Source: Tenodera sinensis
Taxonomy: Eukaryota > Arthropoda > Insecta > Mantodea > Mantidae
Length of the DNA: 64,000 nt
Direction of reading: 5' to 3'
Assembly (NCBI GenBank): GCA_030765045.1
Contig: CM060965.1
Location: 147,868,374 to 147,932,373 of the forward strand
Shown: positions 46,831 to 57,869 of the stretch, one piece after another
Position numbering within the stretch: position 1 is the first letter of the stretch
Layout of the letters: the number at the start of each line of letters is the position of its first letter
Translations under genes and position numbers: made by a program
Notes under the pieces: model-generated
What the model saw: only the letters and a program-made list of their open reading frames with translations
Told to the model about the DNA's origin: nothing
Databases searched by the model: none

Positions 46831-47781
46831 AGTGGTTGAGGAACTAAAAACTTACACAATATGTAGGGACTTGGATGCAGATATAAACAATCATAATCAC
46901 ATTTAAAGAGAAAATGTCGACTTGCTTCCGCAGCATTTGCTTCCAGAGGGAAATGAAACAGAAGGGGACCTTTTAACAATCTGTATACATCCTAAGGTGT
47001 TGTCATCTTGCCTGTGTACGATAACGCTAAACATAATGTGAATGAGGTAATAGTGTTCCGCTCTCATTACCGACGGTAATGTAATCAAAATGATTCATAG
47101 AGTGGAATATTGTGTAAATCAAAACCGGGTTATAACTGAACACTTTCATAAAACCGACCCTAAATTTAAATTTCCACGAAATGAAACTTCTTCATCCGGT
47201 ATAGCTTTAATTTATGATAAAGTCTTATATAATCTTGGAATTAGTCCCCACACACTCACTCTTGGAATTAGTTATTGATATTTTATATGTATAGATGTAA
47301 AGGATATCAGTTTAATGGTGCAAACACACGAGTACAAATTATCTACTTCCATATATCAGTTGATACAAGTTCTCAGTACTATAAAATTAAGAAAATCACT
47401 GATGGAATGTAGAAAGTCTATGAACGTTATCGGTGGAATGCCAGGCGAATCTTAATTTCTATTTCATTTGCCAAATTTTTACTTACATTTTTGTTCTTTA
47501 AAATCTCTTTCAAGTTTATTACATGAGGATATGTTTAACATGAATAAGCATAAGGATATTTAAATGCAGCAAATATTTAAATCCCCTCCAGACAGGAAAA
47601 AGGTGTGTTTGTTTACATCGCACGGTAACCGTCACGGAGCTAAAGCTTTGTGCTGAAAGCAAGAGCTGGCAGAAGAGGGGAAGTTTTTATTTATACCAAA
47701 TCACGACCTTTTGCTTTTTCTCAGCTTGCTTACCAGCTTCAGCTCACAAGCACTAGCTAGTTGTTATTTATACCACCCAAT

Positions 47782-48203
47782 ATCTTTACTCATCTCATCT
47801 GCCAAGGGAACTTGTAAAACTGCATTTTTCAAGTCAATTTTTGACATAATCTTAGCACTATGCAAGTTATCTAACAATTCCGTTAAGTTTGGCATAGGAT
47901 AACTACCCCTTTTTGAAACCTCATTTATCTTCCTATAATCCACGCAAAACCTATACAAACCGTTTGGTTTGCGTACCATTGTTGCTGGAGAAGCCCATTC
48001 AGCATGACTCGTCTCCGCCTTCCCACTCTTAAGTAATTCATCCAATTGTTCATGCATCGCTGCTAGAACGTTAGGGGAATATCGATATGCTCTGTTTTAT
48101 CGGTTGATTAGTTGTAAGCTCTATATTATGACTAATACTGTTAGTTAATCCCGAATTACCTTCGAGAACTTTAATAGATTCTACGACCATTAACTCTAAC
48201 TTC
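47782..48203 (-). pseudogene. Gypsy pol: N-terminal half of RT
   Basis: The minus strand reads AAMHEQLDELLKSGKAETSH, then AEWASPATMVRKPNGLYRFC, VDYRKINEVSKRGSYPMPNL and KIDLKNAVLQVPLADEMSKD, where the insert interrupts. Upstream HNIELTTNQPIKQSI matches sequence preceding Gypsy RT. It joins directly to LTR-like sequence at 48203, showing loss of gag and protease. Confidence 0.9.
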
Positions 48204-48344
48204 TATACTAGGCCCACCCTAATTTTTCACTTCTTTTTCCTACGAAATATACACGAGCTCCAGGTGTGCCAACGATACCAATTAAAATATCTGAAGTGAG
48301 CGTTCGGAGAAGAATCTTTCCTTTGCTCTCAGTTTCTCGTTACA
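48203..48344 (-). repeat. Gypsy 5' LTR, truncated
   Basis: It shares about 140 bp with 42710-42856 at high identity. In the left copy the LTR continues beyond CTAGTATAGAA; here it is replaced by pol sequence. Confidence 0.75.
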
Positions 48345-48345
48345 A

Positions 48346-49560
48346 TGCGCCTAAATAAGCATATAAGCAAAATGAAATTGATCTCTAGAAGTAAACATAA
48401 CAGTGATACTGTCCTTAAAGGACAGTAGACATGTCCTAAAAGACTCTTTATATATTTTAAATAATCACTTGTATTCAATGTGTTAACTGTTATCTTCTTG
48501 TTATAATCATTTAATGTTTCTTTAGATATTTTGAATCTTAATTTTAATCATTTTTTTTTCTTCTTAAAATTGACTTTGTCATATATCTTTGTATTCTGGA
48601 TCTTTATGGTCACCTGCAATGTCAGGCAGATGTCACAATTTTTGTTTGTGAAATATATGTATAATATGAAGTTTCTCTAGACATATGACAAACCAAATCT
48701 GTATCTAATATGGGACTGAAGCACAGTTAATGTACTTCATAACATAATGTTACGTTTGCAAGTACTATTTTAACAAAGAACACAACTTCCAATCAGCATT
48801 TTGAAATAAATTCCATAATCCTGCCTAAATGCATTTATAAGCACTTTACAACAAGAAATACTAAAAATGTATGTCGTTTATGCCGATTACGTGGTGTTTA
48901 TTTAGGTTTCATTATTACTTAATTAAAGTTTTTAATATGGAATTGCATTTCAGTTCACAAGAGACATTATTTTTATGCTGCTTTTGTTCTTTTTTAAGAT
49001 GAAAAACAGATGCAGATTTGGAGCTAAAGAGTGGCTTACATTGCTAGATAAGAGGTGACAGGAATGGGAACATCTGCCTTTATTTATGTGATCTCAATGT
49101 TACGTTTTTTTTTTATTTCATCTGTCTATTTTTGTTATACTTATTTTTCATTCTTAAGGGGAATTTCCCCCTTCAGTTAGTAGCACCATGTCTAAGTACT
49201 CCCTTGATGTGAACGGATTCATCATTACAAGGTAAATTCCTTCGTATTGCTGACAATTGTGCCTTAATCTTCCCTTCTCCTCCAACCTTCACACCAAATG
49301 CCAAGCGGTACCTCCCCCACCCACCCCCAGGCACCCAAACTTGTAGTGAAAACATGTGACCAGTAAGTTTCATGTGGCCCATGATGTTGCCATATTTCAC
49401 ATAGAAATTAAACTTTGCATGGCACTTTATCATTAAATTGTGGCTAAATTCATTTGAATTAAGATGAAAAGGCCTTACAGCATTGTTCACACAATGTTTG
49501 CGTGACAGTTATTGAAATAATAAACCATTTATATCCATTCGCCAAGAAGCTGGATGGCTC
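48346..49560. other. no recognised feature
   Basis: AT-rich with a C-rich patch at 49310-49335. No domain was recognised. It may be the right half of the element bounded by the TACAGGGTGG ends. Confidence 0.35.
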
Positions 49561-49580
49561 CAAATGTTTGACACAAATTT

Positions 49581-49654
49581 TTTTTTTTAGGCAAAACGGT
49601 TCTTTATTGACAAAATTATTTTTTTTAGGCAAAACGGTTCTTTATTGACAAAAA
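49581..49654. repeat. 36-bp tandem duplication
   Basis: TTTTTTTTAGGCAAAACGGT followed by TCTTTATTGACAAAA occurs twice in succession. Confidence 0.9.
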
Positions 49655-49699
49655 TTGTATTGGACATATTTGTTACACTCATCATGTAGAATCCCTGTT

Positions 49700-49737
49700 T
49701 AACGTGTGGCCGAAGCATTACCTTCCACCCTGTATAA
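49700..49737 (-). repeat. terminal inverted repeat TACAGGGTGGAAGGTA, right member
   Basis: The reverse complement TACAGGGTGGAAGGTAATGC followed by TTCGGCC matches the left member at 41455. The flanks show TA on both sides, consistent with a Tc1/mariner-type target. Confidence 0.6.
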
Positions 49738-50189
49738 ATGCTAACAGAGAGGTTTGGTTTCTTTATGGCCTGGCATGTTCCACAATTTATGAGTATTATT
49801 GCGTGATAACATAAACTGAATCATAAAGCCACTTCAGTAAGGCAGCCCAACATTGTACGCTCAATGAACAGGCCTCTTCAACACACAGATGACTTTTGCT
49901 ACAGAAAAACAAAACAAATAGTCTCTACTTTAATTTAAAAGGTGAGTTAATTAATAACACTGAACAACACTTACTTCTATGAAAGGAAGATAGTCTCTAC
50001 TTTGTTGATGTAGCAGATGTGTAATACCTTTAATGAGCTTTAAAGCAGTTTTTGTTTCATTAAAGTAATTTAATAAATACAGAAGATACGAATGCATATT
50101 AATGAAGCATTTTTAGTGCATTTAACCATTTAAATGTTTTGTGCTTTTTATTGGGTATGTATTCTTGACCCATGCAGAGTTTAAATGGC

Positions 50190-50430
50190 CATATTGTATT
50201 TTAATCAAATTCATTAGAGCCATTTTGAGAAAATCAAAATGTCCCTGTAAAGGTAGTTGTGAAAATCTTCATGTTGCACCCTTGGAAGATGCTGAACTTC
50301 ATATCAAGTTTTGTCTTTAACCAAGCATTCATTTTGAACTTATGCTTTTCAACACACATACGTCCTTTTTCTAAAAGTACCTTTTTCAGAATCAGGGAGT
50401 CTCAAAACATGTATTTACACTAAATATCAG
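50190..50430 (+). repeat. repeat A, 3' fragment
   Basis: It contains TTTTAATCAAATTCATTAGA, GGTAGTTGTGAAAATC and CCTTTTTCTAAAAGTACC, then TCTCAAAACATGTATTTACA, all in repeat A order. Confidence 0.75.
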
Positions 50431-50946
50431 GCTTGGTTTGTTAAAAAGTGATGTTCTTTTATTTATTTAGTTTACATTTTACCGAAATATTGCAGATGTC
50501 TGCAATGAAGTTTGAAATAGGAAGTATGAATGGACTGATAAATTAAAAACTTCTTACATTTTTAATGTTAAGAAAGTAAATTGTAGAAATTATAAAGAAA
50601 CTGCCTTTATTCCAACAGAAAATGCTATTTATGTATACAAAAAAAGATTATGCAGGGTCTGACAGAAACAATTACAAGACCTTGTAAGTCTGAAAAACAC
50701 AGTACTTAAATTAAGGATATAATATTGAAAAAAAAAATGAAAATGTATCATAAAGTATACCATTTAGTTTTACATTTATTTCTGGAACATCATTTTACTC
50801 ATGTGAACTCCATCAAACTTAATATAAAAACTCCATGCAACATCTGATATCCTGCATTACATTTGTAGCATGATTTATTGAACTTTCGTTTTAGTTTATT
50901 CATTCAGATGTTGCATGCAGAGTCTGAGAAGTCCAGCCACCCCTAT

Positions 50947-51190
<244 letters not shown>

Positions 51191-51687
51191 AATTATGGAT
51201 CTAGTGGATTGGTATGTGTATCATCATGCTTGATACAAAGAACATCTCTGTGTCCTTCTAGAGGACTAGACATATTCCACAACCTTGCTTGGGTTATGTG
51301 TCAAAAGTCTTCCTCCACACTTTCACACAATTCATTTGTCCTGTATCAAGACTAGAGACAGTTGTGATTATTCCTCACAATGAGTTATGAGTGTGGTAAG
51401 ATTCTGTTTATTTGTGGGAGCTATCTCAATGGGCTGGAGATATCACTGAATGACATCCAGTCTTGTGGCCTAGTGAATGTTCATCAAGAAATTCATGCAC
51501 CAGAATGGTAAAGCAGACAAGGGTTCATCCAGCTGCAACTGCACACATTTTATGATTCCCCTCTCTCATAGATAAGCTATTTTGCAGCATTTGTAAATAA
51601 GAATGTCCATTTGCATACCCTTCAAAATTATAAGGCCCAATCAGGTGATGTACTGTTATTCCACCCATAGTATAACACGAGGTAGGT

Positions 51688-51929
51688 GGCGGTGCCGTGG
51701 CCGAGCGGTTAGCATGCTCGCCTACCACCTAGGCGGCCCGGGTTCGATCCCAGGGACCCGCATGTGGTATTCGTGGTGGACAAAGCGGCATCAGGGCGGG
51801 CTTTCTCCGGGTGCTCCGGTTTCCCCCACCATCTCATTCCACCGGTGCTCCATCTTCATTCCATGTGTCATCAGTGTCACCGCCTGCGGTGCCGTAGTAG
51901 TAAAAGTGGGCGTTAAACACTACAACAAT
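51688..51929 (+). mobile_element. SINE-3, full length, 9-bp target duplication
   Basis: The tRNA-like head GCCGTGGCCGAGCGGTTAGC has a Leu/Ser-type A box and B box GGGTTCGATCCCAGG. The body includes CGGTTTCCCCCACCATCTCA and ends GGGCGTTAAACACTACAACA. GAGGTAGGT flanks it at 51679-51687 and 51930-51938. Confidence 0.9.
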
Positions 51930-51939
51930 GAGGTAGGTT

Positions 51940-52752
51940 AATTTTCAACTTTTTCACTAAATGAGGAGTTTCTTTAGACCAGAAAACCACACTTATGGGA
52001 ACTGTGATATATCACACACTCATTTAAAAATAACACTTCTGTGAAATACAACACTTGGAAATATGAACTGTGAAATTCCCACCAAAAACAACCCTTTCCA
52101 TAAGTTGATCAGAAGCCCAGTAGGAGAGTCTGAAGATTCCAAGTGGAACACTTCAAATCTTCCCAGCAGTGAAGGTAACTCATGATGCAGACAATGTCTT
52201 TGAAACCTATGTACTATTAGTCAAGCTCAAAAGTGTTCATTTCAACTCAAAGTTACTTAAAAATCATATTTTCATTTCTGCTACTACTTCCAGCCAGTTT
52301 GATTAATTGTATGGATCTAGGTAAGTCGTTTATTATTAGTTGAGTGTCTTGCTATGCCTATAACTTTAACATTAGCATTTTCTTTTCCATGGTTGTTGCA
52401 TCTATGGTGTTTCATATACTACAGAAACTGTTAATGAAGTAATACTTTTAATCCTGAGATGTCTAATGAGAAATAATTATTAGTTAAAAGAAGAAGTGCA
52501 TAGGTATGTGAATTTGAATTCTTGAATTTCAAAATTTTACTTGAAAACCCCCTTAATTTCAAAAGAATTCCCTCATTCCCTTTCGAGTTGAAAAATACCT
52601 GGAAAAGCTGGTTCTTAATTATTATGTTACTAGTTTAAATTTGACAAAGCTGATATTTCTGTATTGGAAATCATATGGTGAATAAAATTGAATTAAATTG
52701 AATTTATAAACTGTACAGGACTCTTTCTAAGTGTTATGCATTTGTTGATGAT
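51940..52752. other. no recognised feature
   Basis: AT-rich, with no recognised domain or repeat. Confidence 0.4.
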
Positions 52753-52906
<154 letters not shown>

Positions 52907-53215
52907 CTGCATTTAATTATTATTAACCTTCTTCACAATGAATCACTTTTCCCAAATAGTTAATGCTTTAAGCTTTTAGAGAACTTTTAACGTAATTTTG
53001 TGAACAGTTCTAGTAAAGCATACAGAAGTAACCATCTGGAAGGAGCTAGACATGCAAAGAACCAAAGCTGGATCATAAGATTTTATGTATATGGTGGTAT
53101 AAATCTCACAGTCAAATTTGTAAATCCCAGAAACAAGCATCTACAGGGCATGGATTAAATAATACGAGTATATAGTAAGTTTTTCCAGGGAAGGCCGCAT
53201 CTTGGTTGTGTTGTT

Positions 53216-53254
53216 GCCAACGTTTCGCCCTACTATGTAGAGCTTCTTCAGGGC
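53216..53254 (-). ncRNA. hammerhead-ribozyme-like motif, PLE dimer 2 left arm
   Basis: The minus strand reads GCC, CTGAAGA, A, then a 7-bp stem GCTCTAC/GTAGGGC, then GAAACGTT and GGC. Helix I pairs GCC/GGC. The layout matches dimer 1, including one extra base before helix II. Family precedent: hammerheads in PLE terminal repeats. Confidence 0.6.
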
Positions 53255-53365
53255 TAATGCTTTCCAGGAACTGTGCTGACTCTTCAACTTCTCGCTTATT
53301 TATACCTTGGCCGTGGAGGTTAGAGCCGGCCCTCTCGTTCGCATTGGCTGATGGTCTGCCAATCC

Positions 53366-53797
53366 TCACGTTCTTATCAATGTTTGCCAAACAGTTTGCA
53401 GATGTCTTCCATTATCCCTGTTGATACTTTCTTTTAATTTAAATATTTCTATGCTTTCTCTGGCCATTCTATATGTAAAATAGTCAGAGTTAACTAGTAA
53501 CTGTATTTGGTCGAAATCTATATGGTGTTTCATGGATATAGCATGTTCAGCCAATGCTGATTTTTCGGGTTGGTTTAGTTTTAAACTTCTGGTATGTTCT
53601 TGCCGTCTGATTTTTATTGATCTGCCTGTCTGCCCTATATATGCTGCTCCACAATCACAATCAATTTTGTATACACCGGCATTGTTCAAGGGGTCTTGTT
53701 TGTCTTTAACTGGACATAAAAATGATCTGAGCTTCCTAGTGGATTTACATCTGGTTTTGATCTTGTGTTTTAATAGTATTTCTACATAAGGCAGCCA
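53366..53797 (-). pseudogene. Penelope-like GIY-YIG endonuclease, left arm
   Basis: The minus-strand frame is open across the domain: STRKLRSFLCPVKDKQDPLN, then VYKIDCDCGAAYIGQTGRSI with a following KIRRQEH (GIY-YIG core with Arg and the His of the EH pair), LAEHAISMKHHIDFDQ and REAIE-like ARESIEIFKLKESI. PLE proteins join RT to this endonuclease. RT is absent. Near its start it lacks about eight codons present in the right arm (KGTTNKIA). Confidence 0.9.
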
Positions 53798-53838
53798 CGT
53801 TGTGTTTTCGTCCTTGTCCTTTTCACACAGCATGGCTG

Positions 53839-54348
53839 CCTTATGTAAAAGGAACGACCAACAAAATAGCAAAAATACTATTAAAACACAACATCGAAAC
53901 CAGATATAAATCCACTAAGAAGCTCAGATCATTTTTACGTCTAGTTAAAGACAAACAAGACCCCTTGAACAACACCAGTGTATACAAAATCGACTGTGAT
54001 TGCGAAGCGGCATATATAGGGCAGACAGGCAGATCAATAAAAATCAGACAGCAAGAACATATCAGAAGTTTAAAACTAAACCAATCCAAAAAATCAGCAT
54101 TGGCTGAACATGCCATATCCTTGAAACACCATATAGATTTCGACCAAATACAGTTACTAGTTAACTCTGACCATTTTACATATAGAATGGCCAGAGAAAG
54201 CATACAACTATTTAAATTGAAAGAAAGTATCAACAGAGATAATGGAAGACATCTCCACACTATTTGGCAAACATTGATAAGAGCGCGAGGATTGGCGGAC
54301 CATCAGCCAATGAGAACGAGAGAGCCGGCTCTAACCTCCAAGGTATAA
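53839..54348 (+). pseudogene. Penelope-like GIY-YIG endonuclease, right arm
   Basis: The open frame starts at LPYVKGTTNKIAKILLKHNI and includes VYKIDCDCEAAYIGQTGRSI, KIRQQEHIRSLKLNQ and ARESIQLFKLKESINRDNGR. It then reads through to ARGLADHQPM and ends near 54348. Gly-to-Glu and other changes distinguish it from the left arm. It has no RT and no start codon of its own. Confidence 0.9.
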
Positions 54349-54406
54349 ATAAGTGAGAAGTTGAAGAGTCAGCACAGTTCCTGCGGTGCTGCCAAGGAAA
54401 GCATTA

Positions 54407-54444
54407 ACCTGAAGAAGCTCTACATAGTAGGGCGAAACTTAGGC
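54407..54444 (+). ncRNA. decayed hammerhead-like motif, PLE dimer 2 right arm
   Basis: CTGAAGA and the 7-bp helix II are intact. The last core region reads GAAACTTA instead of GAAACGTT, and one helix I cytosine is lost. It is a likely inactive counterpart of 53216-53254. Confidence 0.5.
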
Positions 54445-54514
54445 AACAACACAACCAAGACGCGGCCTTCCCCGGAAAAACTTATTACTATGGACACCGG
54501 CCGCTGAAGCTTAA

Positions 54515-55282
54515 GTAAGTTATTGAAATAGTAGTAGTTAATCATGGCAAAGCATGAAGATGTTCTAAATATGTATTATATTAATTAGTGATGTTGTGAG
54601 TAATGTTTATTCAGTATCTATTGTTATTCCTTTACTGCATTTAATTTTTTTGTTCTGTGTAAATGAAGTTTAACTCTTTAAGACACAATTTTTTATATTA
54701 TCAGCCAAAACAGTTTTTCTACTTGATGACAAATTGCAAATACTTGCATCCTTAAAAATTGTTACTATTTGCTTTTTGAGCTTGTAGCACCTAGTCCAAA
54801 CTATGAGAAAACACAGCTTTACTTTTTAAATTTTAAAATAAGGCTTTTTGTTTAATGAAGTATCCACAGAGTTTACCAAACTGCCAAATAGCAATAATTT
54901 CTTTCTACTTCCCAAATTGAGGATTGTCTATCTGACAGATATATCTATTATTTAGTTCTTTTCAGAGGTAAAAGCTTTGGCAACCATATTTCATTTTATG
55001 ACAGACTGACTTGAGTGAAAATGCAGTATGTTGCACACAAAGTCCATTTTCTGACCCAAAGTCCTTGATTGCTGAAAATATTAAACTTCACCTATACTTC
55101 CTTTTGTTATTATGTCAAGACAGTGTTTCACATTGATAATAATTTTCTTGTTCCCAGATTTCAACTTAAAACACATGCGTTTGGACATGCATAGTTGAGT
55201 AAAGAATATCAATCCAAGATTTGATTAGCCTGTAATAATTCATGTGATGAATTAATTGGAAGTTTTATTTATGTTGCAACAG
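54515..55282. other. intron-like AT-rich sequence
   Basis: No mobile-element signal was recognised. It directly precedes the exon at 55283. Confidence 0.35.
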
Positions 55283-55458
55283 ATGGTGACAGCAGTCCAT
55301 ATCGTTCAGTCAATTTCTTTCCAAAAAGAGCCCTTTCATGTACAAGATTGCTTAAAAGGAACAGCATGAACAGCTGCTCAGAAAAGATAATGGCTGAGAA
55401 AGTTCTTCAAATTAAGCAGCTGCATAATGAGTTGTCAGAAGCGCGATATCAGATTAAT
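55283..55458 (+). CDS. likely internal exon of a host gene, coiled-coil segment
   Basis: It lies between a splice acceptor (TTTATGTTGCAACAG) and a donor (AAT|GTAAGAG). One frame is open throughout: after two bases completing a codon it reads GDSSPYRSVNFFPKRALSCT, then RLLKRNSMNS and SEKIMAEKVLQIKQLHNELS, ending at a codon boundary. The last 30 residues have leucine/isoleucine spacing typical of a coiled coil. The other frames are quickly closed. Codon use and splice signals look like host sequence. I do not recognise the protein. It may belong with the exon at 26546, with other exons missed between them. Confidence 0.6.
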
Positions 55459-55756
55459 GTAAGAGTAACTATTCAAACACTGTGATTTAAAATGTGTCAG
55501 AGTATTATTTATTTTGGGTTATTTGCACCTACCGGGAGAGCAAAAGAGTTCCGAACTGGCTGCACAGTGCTTTTTCTGTCTGCATTCTTGGCACTTGTTG
55601 CTATCTGCTGCCATCATAGAAAGGCACACGTGAAACCATACAACATTTTTAAAACCACTTTTAAAGGCTTTACTTACCAACATAATGAAAGGAGATGCTG
55701 AAACTGGCCACCATCATTTTCCATACATTTTTGGCACCTCTTTAGGAAACTATCCT

Positions 55757-56025
55757 TCACTCGCTATAATTCACATTGAGAAATGCTGGTAGTTTCCGGT
55801 GAATATATTGTTTGAATTCTTCCAGGATATATGGGTTTGTCTTGTACAGCTTATTTTTTAAGTTACCCCAGAGATAAAAATCGCAAGGGGTTAGGTTGGG
55901 GTACCAGGGGGGCGACAAATCTTTTCTAATAATTCTGTCTTGAAACACACTTTCAATTGTTCTCATCGAAAGATTGGCCGTGTGACCTGTTGCAGAGTCT
56001 TGTTGAAAAAAGGGAAAATCATGTT
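55757..56025 (-). pseudogene. mariner/Tc1-type transposase C-terminus, left arm
   Basis: The minus strand reads FPFFQQDSATGHTANLSMRT (DDE aspartate region), FQDRIIRKDLSPPWYPNLTP, then CDFYLWGNLKNKLYKTNPY and LEEFKQYIHRKLPAF. This is the catalytic C-terminal half of a DDE_3-type transposase. No N-terminus is present. Confidence 0.85.
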
Positions 56026-56039
56026 TCTTGTCTGCTAAT

Positions 56040-56250
56040 TCTCTAAAAACAAATTGGCCCTTTAACTCAGAACCTGATATTGTTTATGAAGTACCTCTTC
56101 ATGACAAAAAAATTTTTGTATGGTGTGCCATTAGTGGAGAAAGATTTCTCAGAGCTCCAGTAAGTGATTTCTATCTTTGGGGTAATTTAAAACAAAGTGT
56201 ACAAGACAAACTCGCACATCCTGGAAGAATTCAAACAAAAGATCCGCCAT
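56040..56250 (+). pseudogene. mariner/Tc1-type transposase fragment, right arm
   Basis: The plus-strand frame reads NWPFNSEPDIVYEVPLHDKK, then FVWCAISGERFL and, after an internal deletion, SDFYLWGNLK. The last part repeats a segment coded on the opposite strand in the left arm. Confidence 0.75.
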
Positions 56251-56989
56251 GAAATTGCCATCATTTCTCAACTGAACTACAGTAAGTGATGGGATTTCCT
56301 AAAGAGGTGCCCAAAATGTATGGACAACAATGCTGGCCAGTTTCAGAATCTCCTTTCATGAAGTTGGTAAGTAAAGCCTTTAAAAGTAAAAATTGCATGG
56401 TTTCACACACACGTTTCTATGACAGCAGCACATGGCAACAAGCACAGAGAATGCTGTCAGGCAGAACACTGTGCAGCCCATTCAAAGCTTTTTCGCTCTC
56501 CCCAAATTATTTATAAGAAAACACAGCTACATTTGAAATTGCACAGTCCATCTCACTATACAGTTACTAGCATGCATGTGTACCTGCAAAGAAGTGTTCA
56601 TTGTTTTTGAGTTTCACTGTGTACCACTTCCAGCAAGCTTATTTATCATATTCATTGTTTTCTGATATGAGTGCATTAAATACATTTGAAATTGCATGGA
56701 ACATGTGGTGCACTCTATGAAAGGATGGTGGTGGTGGTGGTAACTGTAAGCATCAATGTGGTGTCAGTGTGATGTCACTTGACCTTCCTTCTGGCTTAAG
56801 GCACAGTATAAAACAAAGCAACAGATTTAAATTTTGCACAAAAATTTAACAATGGTCTAACTTATCTTTGTCCATAACTTTCGTAAACTTGTCCAACATA
56901 GCAGCTGTACAGTTGCACCAATAATAAAAGGACTCAAAAAGCACAAGGAATTAGTAATCAACTAATAAAAGCATTATTGATAATGATCC

Positions 56990-57360
56990 CTATATTCTTG
57001 GTGCAATTATGTACAATAAATTACCAATGCCAATTAAAACAACTGCAGGTAAAATATTCAAAAAAAGACTTAAGGAATCTTTAATGTGTAAATGCTTGTA
57101 CTCGTTAAATAAAATGTGATCTATATGAGCTATTATTTTTATATATTTTCACTTTTGTGTACTTCCACTTTTGTATATTTTTACTTCTGTATATTTTTAT
57201 TTGTGTATTTATTTATTTGAAATTCTAAAATAGGAATTCTGCTATAGCATATATTTGTATTAATATTTCAACGATTGTAAGTTAGTAAAACACAAACTAT
57301 GTAACTTTGACCATGTCAAATAATAATAGCTATATTAGCTCCATTGACAATAATAAAGAT
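56990..57360 (+). pseudogene. LINE C-terminal remnant with 3' tail
   Basis: The frame reads DNDPYILGAIMYNKLPMPIK, then TTAGKIFKKRLKESLMCKCL and YSLNKM. This resembles the short C-terminal motif (YNKLP...FKKKLK..L) after RT in several LINE groups. An AT-rich stretch with AATAAAGATGAAGATGATG follows, possibly the 3' end. Confidence 0.5.
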
Positions 57361-57869
57361 GAAGATGATGGTATCTTACTACAAAACATTTAAAGTACGT
57401 AATTAAGTCACAAGTTAAGATGATCTGTGGGGGTACCATGTCTGTTCCCTTATATATATTTAATGTGGGGAATAAATTGTGAACTGTACTTGTTATTTTG
57501 CAAAATGTTCTTGTTTAGATCATACATGCGCTAACGTCGTTGTCATCATCATCATCATAACAACAACAAAAAAAAAACCTATCCTAGACAATATTTTATA
57601 GACACTGATATTGGTGTCCAAGCTCCTATCCATCAGACAGAATTCTCCAATTTTCTAAAATCCGGCCATATATTAAAATAATTTTTTTTTAATAAAAAGG
57701 AGTATGTTTAGACTGATGTAAAAATTTTACATTGCCTGAAGATGGAAGGTTGCCTTCCGCATAGTGCTATGCAGCTACAATCAATTTGTTAAGTGATGAG
57801 TTTATATATATGATCTGCCTTAAGAATTAAAATAATTGTTAAACTCTAAAGACAAAACTGTGCTTGATA

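Larger units (their letters stand above)
44506..47778. mobile_element. 3.27-kb TIR element inserted in Gypsy RT, superfamily unknown
   Basis: GGGTGGTATAAATAA at 44506 and TTATTTATACCACCC ending at 47778 are perfect 15-bp inverted ends, with AAT on both sides (44503-44505, 47779-47781). Removing the insert restores Gypsy RT (SKDI before, SFLVPGRG after). Related words GGTATAAATAAAAACCTGCT (44648) and TTTTTATTTATACC (about 47683) repeat just inside the ends. It contains a short ORF, an inverted PLE dimer and repeat A. A 3-bp duplication hints at PIF/Harbinger, but AAT is not the usual TWA. Confidence 0.8.
42580..48345 (-). mobile_element. Ty3/Gypsy LTR retrotransposon with internal deletions and a nested insert
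   Basis: Minus-strand pol pieces (48203 down to 42900) lie between two LTR copies. About 140 bp is shared by 42710-42856 and 48203-48344. A purine-rich AAGGGGGGATA lies immediately before the LTR start at 42857. Gag and protease are absent: the 5' LTR part runs straight into sequence just upstream of RT at 48203. Most of the integrase core is also missing. RT is split by a 3.27-kb element (44506-47778). Confidence 0.85.
53175..54514. mobile_element. inverted (head-to-head) Penelope-like dimer with GIY-YIG coding arms
   Basis: Left arm 53175-53797 (coding on minus) and right arm 53833-54491 (coding on plus) form a palindrome of more than 600 bp per arm around a 35-bp centre. Identity is visibly below that of dimer 1. 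The right side alone ends in a tail ACACCGGCCGCTGAAGCTTA. No target duplication was identified. Both arms are 5'-truncated at almost the same point, just before the GIY-YIG domain. Confidence 0.85.
55532..56505. mobile_element. fold-back mariner/Tc1-type element, copy 2
   Basis: CCGGGAGAGCAAAAGAGTTC at the left and the reverse of GCTTTTTCGCTCTCCCC at the right are the ends; TA is present on the left. Inner arms share GAAAGGCACACGTGAAACCA and its complement. The architecture matches 30607-31632. It begins only 73 bp after the exon at 55283-55458. Confidence 0.8.

Noticed and set aside
48999..49054. Candidate exon (TTTTTTAAG acceptor, frame MKNRCRFGAKEWLTLLDK, AG|GTGACA donor)
   Set aside because: Weak donor, AAG acceptor, short, and a phase incompatible with the exon at 26546.
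53175..54514. Target duplication around PLE dimer 2
   Set aside because: Only short AT-rich similarities (such as AAGTAAG) were seen, too weak to call.
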